DNA from: JACCXG01 sp963836735
Lineage (GTDB): Bacteria; Acidobacteriota; Vicinamibacteria; Vicinamibacterales; 2-12-FULL-66-21
Assembly (NCBI GenBank): GCA_963836735.1
Contig: CAWIKP010000010.1
Coordinates: forward strand, 73,154-137,153
Direction: 5' to 3'
Length of the DNA: 64,000 nucleotides
The notes under the pieces are model-generated. The model was not told where the DNA came from. It saw nothing but the letters and a program-made list of their open reading frames with translations, and made no database searches. The number at the start of each line of letters is the position of its first letter. Position 1 is the first letter of the stretch. Positions 9,085 to 19,840 of the stretch are shown piece after piece. The position numbers and the translations under genes are program-made.

Positions 9085-9414
9085 ATGACCGCGGAGTACG
9101 TGATTGTGCTGACCACCCTGCCCGGCGACTTCGACTGCCGCGGTTTCGGACGAACGCTGGTGGAGGAGCGCCTGGCCGCGTGCGTCAACCTCCTGCCGCA
9201 GATGGACTCGGTCTACCGGTGGGAGGGGCGGGTCGAACAGGACAGCGAGCGGCAGATCCTCATCAAGACCTCCCGCGACCGCATCGTCGCGCTGTGGGAT
9301 CGCATCCGCGAGCTGCATCCCTACGAGACGCCGGAATTCGTCGTCCTCTCCATCCAGGATGGGAGCGACGCCTATCTGAGGTGGATTGGGGAGTCCACGA
9401 GCGGAGCTCATTAA
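9085..9414 (+). CDS. cutA: CutA1 divalent-ion tolerance protein
   Basis: 109 residues, the usual CutA1 length. Family patterns are visible: VLTTLPGDFD near the start, LVEERLAACVNLLP, SVYRWEGRVEQDSE, LIKTSRDR, and HPYETPEFV. CutA1 forms very stable trimers and has been linked to copper and other metal tolerance, with no settled molecular role. The gene starts 80 bases from the divergent ftsB start and its stop touches the next inverted repeat. Confidence 0.92.
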   Translation: MTAEYVIVLTTLPGDFDCRGFGRTLVEERLAACVNLLPQMDSVYRWEGRVEQDSERQILIKTSRDRIVALWDRIRELHPYETPEFVVLSIQDGSDAYLRWIGESTSGAH

Positions 9415-9558
9415 ATCCCAAGCTCCAAATCCCAAGCTCCAACGCACTCCCAAACGAAGTCCCAAAGACCAACCTCCAACCGGTTCGGAGTTGCTTCGGA
9501 TCCGCGATTGGGCGTGCCTTGGAGCTTGTGGAGCTTGGGATTTGAGCTTGGGATTTGA
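9411..9558. repeat. Intergenic inverted repeat, AAGCTCCAAATCCC units
   Basis: The left arm (about 9413-9455) holds AATCCCAAGCTCC twice. The right arm (about 9510-9558) holds GGAGCTTGGGATTTG twice in reverse. It lies exactly between two convergent genes (cutA and the trans-sulfuration gene), starting at the cutA stop and ending at the other stop, so it could serve both as 3' end. Confidence 0.8.
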
Positions 9559-9561
9559 CGC

Positions 9562-10716
9562 TTACTCTAGAGCCTGTCTGAGATCCGCGATCAGATCCTC
9601 CGGATCCTCGATCCCCACCGAGATCCTGATCAGGCTATCGGTCAGACCCGATCGCGGCACGGCGTCTCCGGCGGAACCGAGGCGTGCGTCATCGAGGCCG
9701 GGTGCCCAATCAGCGTCTCGACGCCGCCGAGGCTCTCGGCAAGCGCCATCAGCCGAACCCGGTTGAGCACCCGGCGCGCGCCCTCGAAGCTGCCGACATC
9801 GAACGACAGCATGCCGCCGAATCCGTTCATCTGGCGCTTCGCCAGCTCGTATTGCGGGTGAGAGGGCAGTCCCGGATACATCACCTCCTGGACCTTCGGG
9901 TGGCCAGCCAGGAACTCGGCAATCGCCAGTCCGTTGCGGTTGTGCTGGGCCATGCGGACGGCGAGCGTCTTGGTGCCGCGCAGCACCAGCCAGGAATCCA
10001 TCGGGCTGAGGATCGCGCCCTCGGTGTTCTGGATGAACCGGAGCCACTCGATGTCGTCGTCGCGAACCGCCACCACGATGCCGCCGATGCTGTCGCTGTG
10101 GCCGTTCAGGTACTTGGTCGTCGAGTGGACCACCATGTCGGCGCCGAGCTCGAGCGGACGCTGCACGTACGGGCTGGCGAAGGTGTTGTCCACGACCAGC
10201 TTCACGTTGCGGGCGTGGGCGATCTCGGCGGCGCGGCCGAGGTCGGTCAGCTTCAGCACCGGGTTGGTCGGCGTCTCGACGAAGAGCAGCTTCGTGTTCG
10301 GCCGGATCGCCTGCTCGATCAGCGTCGGGCTCGGACGTGTCCACGTAGCTGAACTCGAGCTGGTACCGGGTCAGCACCTTGTCGAACAGCCGGAAGGTGC
10401 CGCCGTAGGTGTTGGCGGTCACGACCACGTGGTCGCCCGACTTCAGCAGCGTCGCGACCGCGCCGATCGCCGCCATGCCCGAGGCGAACGCGAACCCTGC
10501 CTTGCCGTTCTCGATCGCCGCGATGTTGCGTTCGAGCGCGAACCGGGTCGGGTTCTGGGTCCGCGCGTACTCGTAGCCCTTGTGCCGGCCGAGCTCGTCC
10601 TGGACGTAGGTCGAGGTCTGGAACAGCGGTGTGATGATGGCGCCGGTCGAGGGATCGGGCTCCTGGCCCGCGTGAATGCAGATCGTCGAGAAGTGGGCAG
10701 CGTCGGGGAGCTTCAC
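9562..10716 (-). CDS. Cys/Met metabolism PLP enzyme (cystathionine gamma-synthase/beta- or gamma-lyase), frameshifted
   Basis: About 383 residues after removing three single inserted bases, near 10333, 9676 and 9660. The order of fold-type I motifs is complete: CIHAGQEPDPSTGA, TPLFQTSTY, YARTQNPT, ASGMAAI, then VVDNTFASPYVQRPL and the PLP lysine region HSTTKYLNGHSD, ending with SLGGVETLIGHPASMTH and RISVGIEDPEDLI. The start is GTG 10716. Synthase, beta-lyase and gamma-lyase cannot be separated by eye. It makes or breaks cystathionine in Cys/Met metabolism. Confidence 0.85.
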   Translation of the reverse strand: MKLPDAAHFSTICIHAGQEPDPSTGAIITPLFQTSTYVQDELGRHKGYEYARTQNPTRFALERNIAAIENGKAGFAFASGMAAIGAVATLLKSGDHVVVTANTYGGTFRLFDKVLTRYQLEFSYVDTSEPDADRAGDPAEHEAALRRDADQPGAEADRPRPRRRDRPRPQREAGRGQHLRQPVRAASARARRRHGGPLDDQVPERPQRQHRRHRGGGSRRRHRVAPVHPEHRGRDPQPDGFLAGAARHQDARRPHGPAQPQRTGDCRVPGWPPEGPGGDVSGTALSPAIRAGEAPDERIRRHAVVRCRQLRGRAPGAQPGSADGACREPRRRRDADWAPGLDDARLGSAGDAVPRSGLTDSLIRISVGIEDPEDLIADLRQALE

Positions 10717-10749
10717 ATCGGCGATGTTATCATTCGGCCCGTAGCCCTC

Positions 10750-12968
10750 ATGCCGCGCTCCCGACTCCCGGCTCCACCGCGCACGAGTCGACGCACGCCA
10801 CCCGAACTGCCCGGATACGTTCCGCCGCCCGACGATCCGACGCCGTCACCGCGCGACCTGCTGCTCACCACCTGGCCCGGCCGGCTCTTTCTCGTTGCCG
10901 CGGGCTTGAAGCTCGTCGTTGCGGTGCTCCGTGCGCGCCACCGGTCTGGCCGACGCGCTGGAAGTGGTCAGCAGCGCGGCAACGCATCGGCCTGATCCTG
11001 TCGGTCGGGTTCTTCGTGTGGCGGCTGTTCCTGCTGCTGAAGCGGCGCCTGCTGTGGCGGGTGCGCCGCAAGCTGATCCTCTCCTACATCTTCATCGGCG
11101 TCGTCCCGGCGCTGCTGATCATCGCGTTCTTCATCCTCGGCGCGTGGGTGGTGTCGATCAACGTCAGCGCGTATCTGTTCCGCGACGGCTACGACGACAT
11201 CGTGAGCTATGCCGGCCTGGCGGCCAACGCGGCGGCCAACGAGATCGCCAGGAACCCGGGCGGCACGGCGGAGACGGTGTCCCGCGTGCAGCGAAACGCC
11301 AGCAGCGCTCAGCGCCGCTATCGCGCGCTGTCGATCGTCTTCGTTCCCACGGCCGAGAACGCTCCGCGCCCCGCGCGCGCCGGCGAGTGGGGACATACGC
11401 CGGCCCCTGACCGCATCCCGGCGTGGCTGCGGGCCGGCCGCGAGTTCGTGGGCACCGTTGCCGCCGACGCGGGCGAACGCGCGCGACACCCAGCTCGATC
11501 GCGCGGGCCGCGGTGCCCGCCGTGCAGGGCGCCAACCGCCTCGGATTCGTCATCGTGGACATCCCGATCGACGGCCAGATGCTCGACAGCCTGTACGAGC
11601 TGACCGGCGTGAAGGCGGGATCGACTCGCCTCGGCGGCGACTCGGCCGCGGCACTCCCGTCGGTGACCGGCATCAGCGACGGCACGGCCGGGAGCGATCG
11701 GTTCACGCTGTTCGGGCGCAGCGTCACCATGCTCGACGCGAGCAACTGGGAGACCGGGGCCGTGCACCGCGCGACCATCTCGAACACCTATTCGCTGCGC
11801 GGGCTCTACGAGAAGCTGGCCGCCGCCCAGTCGGCACAGGTCAGCGGGATGTCGCCCGGCCAGGCGATTCTCTTCATCCTGATCATCGTCGCGTTCCTGT
11901 TCCTGATCATCCAGTTCGTCGCGCTGGTGATGGGGCTCGCGCTGGCGCGATCGATCACGAGCTCCATCCACGAGCTGTTCATGGGCACCGAGCGGGTGCG
12001 GCACGGCGACTTCACGCACCGCATCGACATCATGACCAACGACCAGCTCGGCGAGCTGGCCGGCTCGTTCAACCAGATGATCGGGAGCATCGAGAACCTG
12101 CTGCAGACCGCGGCCGACAAGAAGCGGCTCGAAGAAGAACTGCGCATCGCCCGGCAGATCCAGATGTCGCTGCTGCCGCGAGGACCGCTCGACGTCCCCG
12201 GTCTCGCCGTCTCAGGGCTCTGCGTGCCGGCACGCGAAGTCGGCGGGGACTACTACGACTTCTTCAAGCTGCCCGGGGACCTGCTGGGCGTGCTGATCGC
12301 GGACGTGTCGGGCAAGGGCACCTCCGCGGCGCTCTACATGGCGGAGCTGAAGGGACTGGTCCTGTCGCTCAGCCAGATCTATCTCTCGCCGCGGCAGCTG
12401 CTGGTGGAAGTGAACCGGATCATTTCCGACAACCTCGACACCCGCAGCTTCATCACGATGACCTACGCGGTGATCGATCTCGAAGGCCGGCAGGATGACC
12501 TACGCCCGTGCCGGCCACACCCCGCTCATCTTCATGCGCGGCGGGGCCGCGGCCGACGAGCCGGTCAGGGTGCTGGTGCCGAGCGGCATGGTGGTCGGCC
12601 TGCGCATTCCGGGGGCGCACGAGAAGTTCATCGACCTGCTCGAGGAGGAATCGATCGATCTGAGGAACGGCGACGTCATCGTGCTCTACACCGATGGCAT
12701 CAGCGAAGCGATGAACATCGATGCCGACCTTTTCGGGGACGCGCGTCTCAGCCGGATCGTCGAGGAGCACGGGCATCTCGACTCGAGCGAGCTGCGCGAG
12801 CGGATTCTCCGCGAGATCGAAGCGTTCGTCGGCGCCGCCGATCAGCACGACGACATGACGATGATCCTGATGAAGGTCGAGCAACCGGTCCCGGCCCAGG
12901 CCGGCGGACCGGAACTTCCGACACTCGCCTCGACGCCTCTCGATCAGACTGCCGGCACCCATGGCTGA
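10750..12968 (+). CDS. Membrane SpoIIE-type PP2C phosphatase with HAMP domain, frameshifted
   Basis: Pieces in three frames join into one ~735-residue protein. They comprise a Pro-rich N-terminus, a membrane segment (LFLVAAGLKLVVAVL), further helices (YIFIGVVPALLIIAFFIL), and an extracytoplasmic sensor region. A second anchor (LFILIIVAFLFLIIQFVALVMG) follows, then a HAMP region (ALARSITSSIHELF...RHGDFTHRI), a coiled linker, and a SpoIIE/PP2C domain (REVGGDYYDFF, LIADVSGKG, YTDGISEAMN, DDMTMILMK). Breaks lie near 10930, 10983, 11487 and 12492. Such RsbU-like phosphatases usually act on anti-sigma-factor antagonists. Its 3' end overlaps the RNase III start by 8 bases. Confidence 0.8.
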
Positions 12969-13905
12969 TCTCGTCACGGTGTTCTGGACCCAGTCGCCCA
13001 TCGAAGCGGAGGTGGTGAAGGGACTTCTCGAGGCGCACGCCATCACCGCCCTCGTTCAGTCGGACATGCCGCGCACCCCGTTCCCGATGACGCTCCACGA
13101 ACTGCGGCTGTCGGTCGCCCCCGAGGACGCCGATCGCGCCCGGAACCTGATCGAGAGCCATCGCGAGGAGCGTTCGGGGGCGCGCGTGATCCCGTTCGGC
13201 GCCGAATTCGAGCCGCTCGAGCGGACCATCGAATACCGCTTTCGCGACCGGGGCCTGCTCGAGCACGCGCTGACGCACCGCTCCCGCGTGCACGAGGACG
13301 CGAGCGGCGGCGTGTTCGACAACGAGTCGATGGAGTTCCTCGGCGACTCGATTCTCGGCTTCGTCATCGCCGACATGCTCTTCCGGGAGTTCCCGCAGCA
13401 CAACGAAGGGCAGAAGTCGAAGCTCAAGGCGTCGATCGTCTCGGCCGCCTCGCTGGCCAGGCTCGGCGATCGGATCGACCTCGGGTCGTTCCTGATTCTC
13501 GGCCGGGGCGAGGAGAAGACCGGCGGCCGGCGGAAGCTGGCGCTGATCGCGGACTGCTACGAAGCGCTGATCGCCGCGATCTACCTCGATGGCGGGCTCG
13601 ATCCCGCGCGGGCGTTCATCGAGCGGCAGTTCGCGGAGATGATCGCGGAAGCCAGGCGCACCGGGGCCGAGGCGGCATTCACGGAAGACTACAAGTCGGC
13701 CCTGCAGGAATGGCTGCAGTCACGCGATCGCGGTCTGCCGGCGTACCGGCTCGCGGCGGAGACCGGACCGCCGCACCGGCGGAGTTTCGAAGTGGAAGTG
13801 CTGGTCGAGGGATCGCCGGTTGCGCGGGCCGACGGGTCGAGCAAGAAAGAGGCGGCGCAGGCCGCCGCAAAGGCGGCCCTGGCCATTCTCAGTCAATCTC
13901 GATGA
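12961..13905 (+). CDS. rnc: Ribonuclease III with N-terminal DUF2007-like domain
   Basis: 314 residues, about 80 more than a usual RNase III. Residues ~1-70 look like the small DUF2007 'putative signal-transducing' domain (TVFWTQSPIEAEVVKGLLEA, LRLSVAPEDADRA). From about residue 84 comes RNase III proper, with the catalytic signature NESMEFLGDSIL, DCYEALIAAIYLDGG, and a C-terminal dsRNA-binding domain (DYKSALQEWLQ... SSKKEAAQAAAKAAL). RNase III cuts double-stranded RNA in rRNA and mRNA processing. A lost stop between two adjacent genes is possible given the indels nearby, but the frame is continuous and the junction gives no obvious start for a separate gene. Confidence 0.85.
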   Translation: MADLVTVFWTQSPIEAEVVKGLLEAHAITALVQSDMPRTPFPMTLHELRLSVAPEDADRARNLIESHREERSGARVIPFGAEFEPLERTIEYRFRDRGLLEHALTHRSRVHEDASGGVFDNESMEFLGDSILGFVIADMLFREFPQHNEGQKSKLKASIVSAASLARLGDRIDLGSFLILGRGEEKTGGRRKLALIADCYEALIAAIYLDGGLDPARAFIERQFAEMIAEARRTGAEAAFTEDYKSALQEWLQSRDRGLPAYRLAAETGPPHRRSFEVEVLVEGSPVARADGSSKKEAAQAAAKAALAILSQSR

Positions 13906-15078
13906 TGCCCCAGCTCTTTTCGGAGCCGGCGCGCCGCGCGCCCGCGAGGGCGAGCGCGGGCTCGGTCTGGGGCAACCGTCCGAGCACGTAGATGTGCACC
14001 TCGCGGGCGATGTCCTCGTCCGACGGCGGTGTGGCCCGGCAGTGCAGGCGGACCCACACGCGCAACAACGGATCGGTGAAGCTGTAGCGCTTCTGGCGCG
14101 ACGTGATCAGGTCGACGTCCTCGAGCCAGGAGAGATAGTCCTTCGTGGAGCCCGGGGTACGGCGCAGCCTGAGGGCAATCTCGGTGAGCGTCAGCGGCTC
14201 CTGCTCGGCGAGGACTTCGAGGATGGCCTTGAGCGCCCCGTAGCCGCGGGCGCGATGCAGCCGCAGCTCGTAGCTGTAGCGGCAGGCCGCCGAGAGCGCT
14301 GCACCGGGCGCGAGCAGGGCGCAGAGCGCGCTGACCGGATCCGCCGCGCCACGCGGGCCGAGCGTGGCGGCCGCCTCGGCGATCATCCGCGCGTAGGACG
14401 GCCGCCCGTCCGACAACGCGTGGACCAGCCGCGCCAGATCGTCTTTCACGTGATCTTCGTCGTCTGACGGCCGGCCGTCGATGCCGGTGGGCAGCGTGGC
14501 CCGGACTTCGGCGGCGCTCAGCGGCGTCACCGGCAGGATCTCGAACCGGGCGGGCGCGTCTCGCAACAGCCGGTGCGCGCGCGCGGCGTAGCGCGTGGTG
14601 AGCACGAAGCGGTTCTGGCTCGCGCCAAGGGCGGTCGATCAGATCGCGGAGCACCGAGCGCAGCCCCGGGAAGCTCTCGAACGTGCGGAGCTCGAGGAAC
14701 TCGTCGAGCAGGAACGTGACCGGGCCGCCGGTCGTGCCGCGGGCCTGGCTGAGAAAGGCCAGGGCCGCAGCGAACGACTCGCGCGGACCGTGATCGTCGC
14801 CGCCCGACCGCCGCCGACGCCTGCGAGGGGAACGGCGACGATTCGCGCAGCGCCGTGAGGAAGCGCTCCGGCGTCGTCGCAATCCGTTCGACGTCGACGT
14901 ACTGCGCGGCATTCCGGCCGAGCAGATCGCGCAGCCGCAGCAGCAGCGACGAGCGTCCTGTGCCGCAGCCTCCGAGCACGACCGGAATCCGGCCCCCCGC
15001 GGGACCGTTGCCGGTTGCATTCACGTCCAACGCCTCGAGCACTCGGCGCTCGAGCGCGGGCCGCTCCGGAATCATCAT
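13889..15078 (-). CDS. P-loop ATPase with C-terminal winged-helix, frameshifted
   Basis: About 395 residues after correcting shifts near 14812 and 14625. It has Walker A GGCGTGRSS near residue 35 and a Walker B-like GPVTFLLDEFLEL. A sensor-type region follows (TTRYAARAHRLL...), then a C-terminal winged-helix part (LTLTEIALRLRRTPGSTKDYLSWLEDVDLI). This resembles the archaeal-type ATPase/STAND-like group. The start ATG (15078) overlaps the hutU stop (ATGA), so it is co-translated with the hut genes. The function is unknown; a regulatory role in histidine use is only a guess. The 3' end overlaps the RNase III gene by 17 bases. Confidence 0.65.
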
Positions 15079-16753
15079 CGTCGGACTCTCCCTGGGGTTC
15101 CCATCGGCATGTCAATGTGTGCGCGGGCCGCTGCGGCAGCGGCCTCGGGGTAACCGGCGTCCGCATGACGGACGACGCCGAGGCCGGGGTCACAGGTGAG
15201 CACACGCTCCAGTTTCTCGTCGGCCTCGCGGGTGCCGTCGGCCACGACCACCATCCCCGCGTGGAGAGAGTAGCCGATGCCGACGCCGCCGCCGTGATGC
15301 ACCGACACCCACGTCGCGCCGCAGCCGGTGTTGAGCAGCGCGTTCAGGATCGGCCAGTCGGCGATCGCGTCGCTGCCGTCACGCATGCCTTCCGTCTCGC
15401 GGTTCGGCGACGCCACCGAGCCGGTATCCAGATGGTCGCGGCCGATGACGATCGGCGCCGCCACGGCGCCGCGGCGGACGAGATCGTTCAACGCCAGGCC
15501 GAAGCGGGCGCGATCGCCCTGCCCGAGCCAGAGAATCCGCGCCGGCAACCCCTGGAACGCGACCCGCTCGCGGGCCAGGGTAATCCAGCGGCACAAGGCG
15601 TCGTCGTCGGCGAACATCTGCAGCGCGAGATCGTCGGTCGCCGCGATGTCGGCGGGATCACCCGACAGGGCGGCCCAGCGGAACGGTCCCTTGCCTTCGC
15701 AAAACAGCGGCCGGATGTATTCGGGTACGAAGCCGGGGATGTCGAAGGCGTTGGCGACGCCGGCCTTCGCGGCCTGCGCGCGGATGTTGTTGCCGTAATC
15801 GAACGTCACCGCGCCGCGCTGCCGGAGCGCGAGCATGGCCTCGACGTGCACGCCCATCGAGCGTATCGCGCGCGCGACGTATTCGCTTTGATTGCGATCA
15901 CGAAGGACCGCCGCCTCGGCGAGCGTCATCCCGTGCGGCACGTAGCCATCGAGCGCGTCGTGCGCCGAGGTCTGGTCGGTGACGACATCGGGCGTGACGC
16001 CGCGGCCGCACCAGTTCGGGAAAGACGTCGGCGGCGTTGGCTTCGAGGGCGATCGAGCGGGCGAGGCCCTCCTGCCGCCAGCGATCGATGCGCGCCAGCG
16101 CCTCGTCGAGCGTGGTGACATGCTCGTCCACGTACCCCGTGGCGAGCCGCCGGGCGATCCGTTGCGGAATCGACCTCGACCACGAGCGCGATGCCGCCGT
16201 TCATCGTCACGGCCAGCGGCTGCGCGCCGCCCATGCCGCCGAGACCGGCGGTCGCCACCAGCCGGCGCCGCAGGTCGCCGCCGAAATGCTTCCGTGCCAC
16301 CGCCGCCAGCGTTTCGTAGGTGCCCTGGAGAATGCCCTGGGTCCCGATGTAGATCCAGCTGCCGGCAGTCATCTGGCCGTACATGGTCAGGCCGCGGTCT
16401 TCGAGATCGCGAAATGTTTCCCAGGTAGCCCAAGCGGGTACGAGCAACGCGTTTGCGATCAATACACGTGGTGCCCACGGATGGGTGCGAAACACCGCGA
16501 CCGGCTTGCCCGACTGCACCACGAGCGTCTCGTCGTGCTCGAGCCGCCGCAGCGTGTCGACGATCGCGTCGAAGGCGGCCCAGCTGCGCGCCGCGCGTCC
16601 GGAGCCACCGTAGACGATGAGATCGTCGGGCCGTTCGGCGACCGCCGGGTCGAGGTTGTTCATCAACATGCGCAGCGCGGCTTCCTGCGGCCACCCCTTG
16701 CAGGAGATCGTCGCGCCGTGAGGCGCGCTGACTTGTCGGTGGAGAGTATTCAT
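15075..16753 (-). CDS. hutU: Urocanate hydratase, frameshifted
   Basis: 558 residues after removal of two inserted bases, near 16165 and 16010; this is the normal length. Clear signatures: YGGSGRAARSW, YGQMTAGSWIYIGTQGI, GLGGMGGAQPLA (NAD site), DQTSAHDALDGYVPHGM, and GGVGIGYSLHAGMV. It converts urocanate to imidazolonepropionate with tightly bound NAD+ in histidine degradation. It lies 75 bases downstream of hutH on the same strand and overlaps the ATPase start by 3 bases. Confidence 0.93.
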
Positions 16754-16828
16754 CTCGCAGGCAGCGCAGTTGGAGGTAGCAATCTAAAAACGTACGCGCG
16801 CGTTGTCAAACTGAAATTGAAAATTTTA

Positions 16829-18361
16829 TTACTTGACTTCTCCGCCACACGAGTTCTCCAGCGACCCAGTTGCGATCATCACAGCGATTCGCTCGATGTC
16901 GGGCGACGGTGGACGGTCGTCGCCGAGCGCCGGCACACCCGATCGCACGTGCGCGTGCACGCGCTGGAGCAGTGGAGAGGTGATGAGCGGCGCGAGCAGG
17001 TCGAGTGCCTGGCTGGCGCACAGAATTTCGATCGCGACCACGCGGGTGGCGAGCGCGACCGCGCGCTCGGCCTTGAGCGCGGCCCCCATGCTCATGCTGA
17101 CGTGGTCTTCACGATTGGCGGAGGTCGGGATGGTGTCCACGCTCGCGGGATGCGCCAGCGTCTTGATCTCCGACGCCAGCGCGGCGGCGGTCACCTGAGC
17201 CATCATGTAGCCCGACTGCAGCCCGCTGTTCGGGGTCAGGAACGGCGCCAGCTCGCTGAGCACGGGATTCACCAGGCGATCGCTGCGGCGTTCGCTGATC
17301 GTTGCGAACTGCGCCGCCGCGATCGCCAGGAGATCGGCCGCGATCGAGACCGGTGCGCCGTGAAAGTTGCCTCCGGACACGATCTCGTCGTCGGCGGCGA
17401 ACACCATCGGGTTGTCGGTCGCGGCATTGGCCTCCGTGGTCAGCGTGCGCTCGACGAACTCGAGCGCGTCCCGGGCGGCGCCGTGCACCTGGGCCGCGCA
17501 GCGGAGCGAGTACGCGTCCTGCACCTTCCCGCACTTTTCGTGCGATTTGTTGATGGCGCTGGCTTCGAGCAGACGCCGGACGTTGGCCGCCGCGCGAAGC
17601 TGGCCCGCATGCGGCCTGGCATCGTGAATGCGGGCCTCGAACGGGTGCACCGATCCGCGCAGCGCGTCGATCGACAGCGCCAGGGCGATGTCTGCCGCTC
17701 GCGCCAGTCGGCCGGCGTCGGCGAGCGCCAGTGCCGCCACGGCCGCGGAGGGCTGGGTGCCGTTGATCAGCGCCAGCCCTTCTTTCGCGCCGAGATGGAT
17801 CGGCGCGAGCCCGGCCCGCGCGAGCGCCTCGGCGCCGGACATCGGCACCGGACTGTCGCCGACCGTCGCCGTACCTTCGCCGATCAGCACGAGCGAGATG
17901 TGGGCGAGCGGTGCGAGGTCGCCGCTGGCTCCGACCGAGCCCCGGCTCGGCACGACGGGGTGCACGCGGGCGTTCAGCACCGCGAGCAGGTGTTCGACCG
18001 TCCGGGTTCGGATGCCGGAGAATCCTTTCGCCAGTACGTTCGCCCGCAGGGCCATCGTCGCGCGGACCGCGCGCACGCCGAGCGGCTCGCCGACGCCGGC
18101 GGCGTGGCTGCGCAGCAGGTTCAGCTGCAGCGCGTCGAGCGCATCGCGGGGGATGATCGTTTCCGCCAGCGCGCCGAAGCCGGTGTTGATCCCGTACATC
18201 GGCCGGTCGTCGGTCGCATGGCGATCGACGACGGCGCGGGACGCGTCGATGCGCGCGGCCGCGTCCGGCGAGAGCGCGGCGGTCGCGGTGCCGTCGGCCA
18301 CCTCGCACAGCTCGGAGACCGTCAACGACGAGCCGTCGAACAGAACCTGTCTCGCGGTCAT
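16829..18361 (-). CDS. hutH: Histidine ammonia-lyase
   Basis: 510 residues from ATG 18361; the frame stays open upstream but that part is the shadow of purA. The Ala-Ser-Gly triad that forms the MIO prosthetic group is in GSVGASGDLAPLAH. Other family motifs are YGINTGFGALAE, KEGLALINGT, and QDAYSLRCAAQVHGA. It deaminates histidine to urocanate, the step before HutU. The gene is intact. The purA start is only 21 bases away on the other strand, so both promoters must lie in or near that gap or inside the genes. Confidence 0.95.
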   Translation of the reverse strand: MTARQVLFDGSSLTVSELCEVADGTATAALSPDAAARIDASRAVVDRHATDDRPMYGINTGFGALAETIIPRDALDALQLNLLRSHAAGVGEPLGVRAVRATMALRANVLAKGFSGIRTRTVEHLLAVLNARVHPVVPSRGSVGASGDLAPLAHISLVLIGEGTATVGDSPVPMSGAEALARAGLAPIHLGAKEGLALINGTQPSAAVAALALADAGRLARAADIALALSIDALRGSVHPFEARIHDARPHAGQLRAAANVRRLLEASAINKSHEKCGKVQDAYSLRCAAQVHGAARDALEFVERTLTTEANAATDNPMVFAADDEIVSGGNFHGAPVSIAADLLAIAAAQFATISERRSDRLVNPVLSELAPFLTPNSGLQSGYMMAQVTAAALASEIKTLAHPASVDTIPTSANREDHVSMSMGAALKAERAVALATRVVAIEILCASQALDLLAPLITSPLLQRVHAHVRSGVPALGDDRPPSPDIERIAVMIATGSLENSCGGEVK

Positions 18362-18382
18362 ATTCAGTACAATAAGCCTCTT

Positions 18383-19694
18383 ATGAACATCGCCGTGCTC
18401 GGCGCACAGTGGGGAGACGAAGGAAAGGGCAAAATCGTCGATCTCCTGACGCCGAATTTCTCGATCGTCGCTCGCTACCAGGGAGGCCACAACGCCGGGC
18501 ATACGGTTTACGCGGGCGGACGCAAGTTCGTCCTCCGCCTGCTGCCGTCCGGCATCCTGCACCCTGGCGTCACCTGCGTGATCGGCAACGGGGTGGTCGT
18601 CGATCCGCAGGCGCTCTTCGCCGAGATCGACGAACTGGAAGGCGCAGGCATCAGCGTCGGCGATCGCCTGGTGGTCAGCGACAAGGCGCACCTGATTCTT
18701 CCGTACCACCGCGAGCTCGACCTGCTGAGCGAGGCCCGGCGCGGCGAGCGGAAGATCGGGACCACGTCGCGCGGGATCGGACCGGCCTACGAGGACAAGA
18801 TCGCACGGCGGGGCGTTCGTGTCGGCGATCTGGCGAACCCCGACTCGCTGGCCGAGGCCGTCAGGCACAACGTCGATGCGCGCAACCGCCTGATCAAGGA
18901 ATCCACGATGGACTCGCGCCAGGTCGTCGACGAGCTGCGGCGTGCCTGGGCGCGGATGGAACGGTGGGTCACCGACGTCTCGGTGTTCCTCGCCCGGGCA
19001 AGAGCGCAGGGCAAGTCGATCATGTTCGAAGGGGCGCAGGGCACGCTGCTCGACATCGATCATGGAACCTATCCGTACGTCACGTCCTCGAACGCGACCA
19101 TCGGCGGCGTGTGCACGGGCCTCGGCGTCGGCGCCCGTGCCATCGACGGCGTGCTCGGCGTCGCCAAGGCGTACACGACGCGGGTTGGGGAAGGGCCGCT
19201 CCCGACCGAGCTCACGGGCGAGCTCGGAAACCGGCTCCGGGAGAGTGGGCAGGAGTTCGGAGCGGTCACTGGCCGTCCCCGCCGCTGCGGCTGGTACGAT
19301 GCAGTCGCCGTCAGGTTCGCCGTGCGCGTGAACGGACTGGACGCGCTCGCGCTCACGAAGCTGGACGTCCTCGATGGGCTCCCCGAGCTGCAGGTCTGCA
19401 CCGGCTATCGCGTGCGCGGGACCGTGGTCGACGAGATGCCCGGCGATCTTCCCAGTTGTCGGCGTGTGAGCCGGTCTACGAAACGATTGCCGGCTGGAGC
19501 CAGCCGACCGCCGGTGTGCGCGTGTATGAGGATCTGCCGCCGCAGGCGAAGGCCTACATCGCGCGAATCGAAGAGATCACCGGCGTTCCGGCCGCCTCCT
19601 GTCAACGGGCTCCGCACGTGAAGACACGATCATTCGGGACGGGTCGATTGCCGAGGGGTGGTTCGGGCGAGCGGCTAGTCCGCTGGTCCGCTAG
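18383..19694 (+). CDS. purA: Adenylosuccinate synthetase, frameshifted
   Basis: GTP-dependent first step from IMP to AMP. Motifs: GAQWGDEGKGK at residue ~7, GHNAGHTV, IGTTSRGIGPAYEDK, EGAQGTLLDIDHGTYPYVT, and GRPRRCGWYDAVA. Two missing bases, near 19455 (after DEMPGDL) and near 19600 (after GVPAA), break the frame. Adding them back yields QLSACEPVYETIAGW and STGSAREDTIIRDG, and a stop at 19692-19694 (~437 residues). An essential housekeeping gene broken twice supports sequencing error rather than decay. Confidence 0.93.
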
Positions 19695-19840
19695 CCGTAG
19701 CCGCTTGCCTGGGTCCGCTACGCCGGGAATTCCAGAGTCTTGGGTAGCGGCAACAGGCCGCGGGCCCGCCGGAATACCGGTCTGGCGGACTACCGACCTA
19801 CCGGCCCCGCGGACCAGCGGATCGCGGACCAGCGGATCTA
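19675..19840. repeat. Intergenic inverted repeat, TCCGCTGGTCCGC / GCGGACCAGCGGA units
   Basis: The left copy (TAGTCCGCTGGTCCGCTAGC, about 19676-19695) lies over the end of purA. The right copies (GCGGACCAGCGGATC in tandem, about 19803-19836) lie just before the stop of the convergent PilZ gene. The GGACCAGCGGA word recurs at 26600-26640. It may form a bidirectional 3'-end hairpin. Confidence 0.7.

Noticed and set aside
16037..19621. Single plus-strand frame of nearly 1200 codons
   Set aside because: Only its last third (from 18383) is a gene, purA; the rest is the antisense shadow of hutH and hutU in high-GC DNA.
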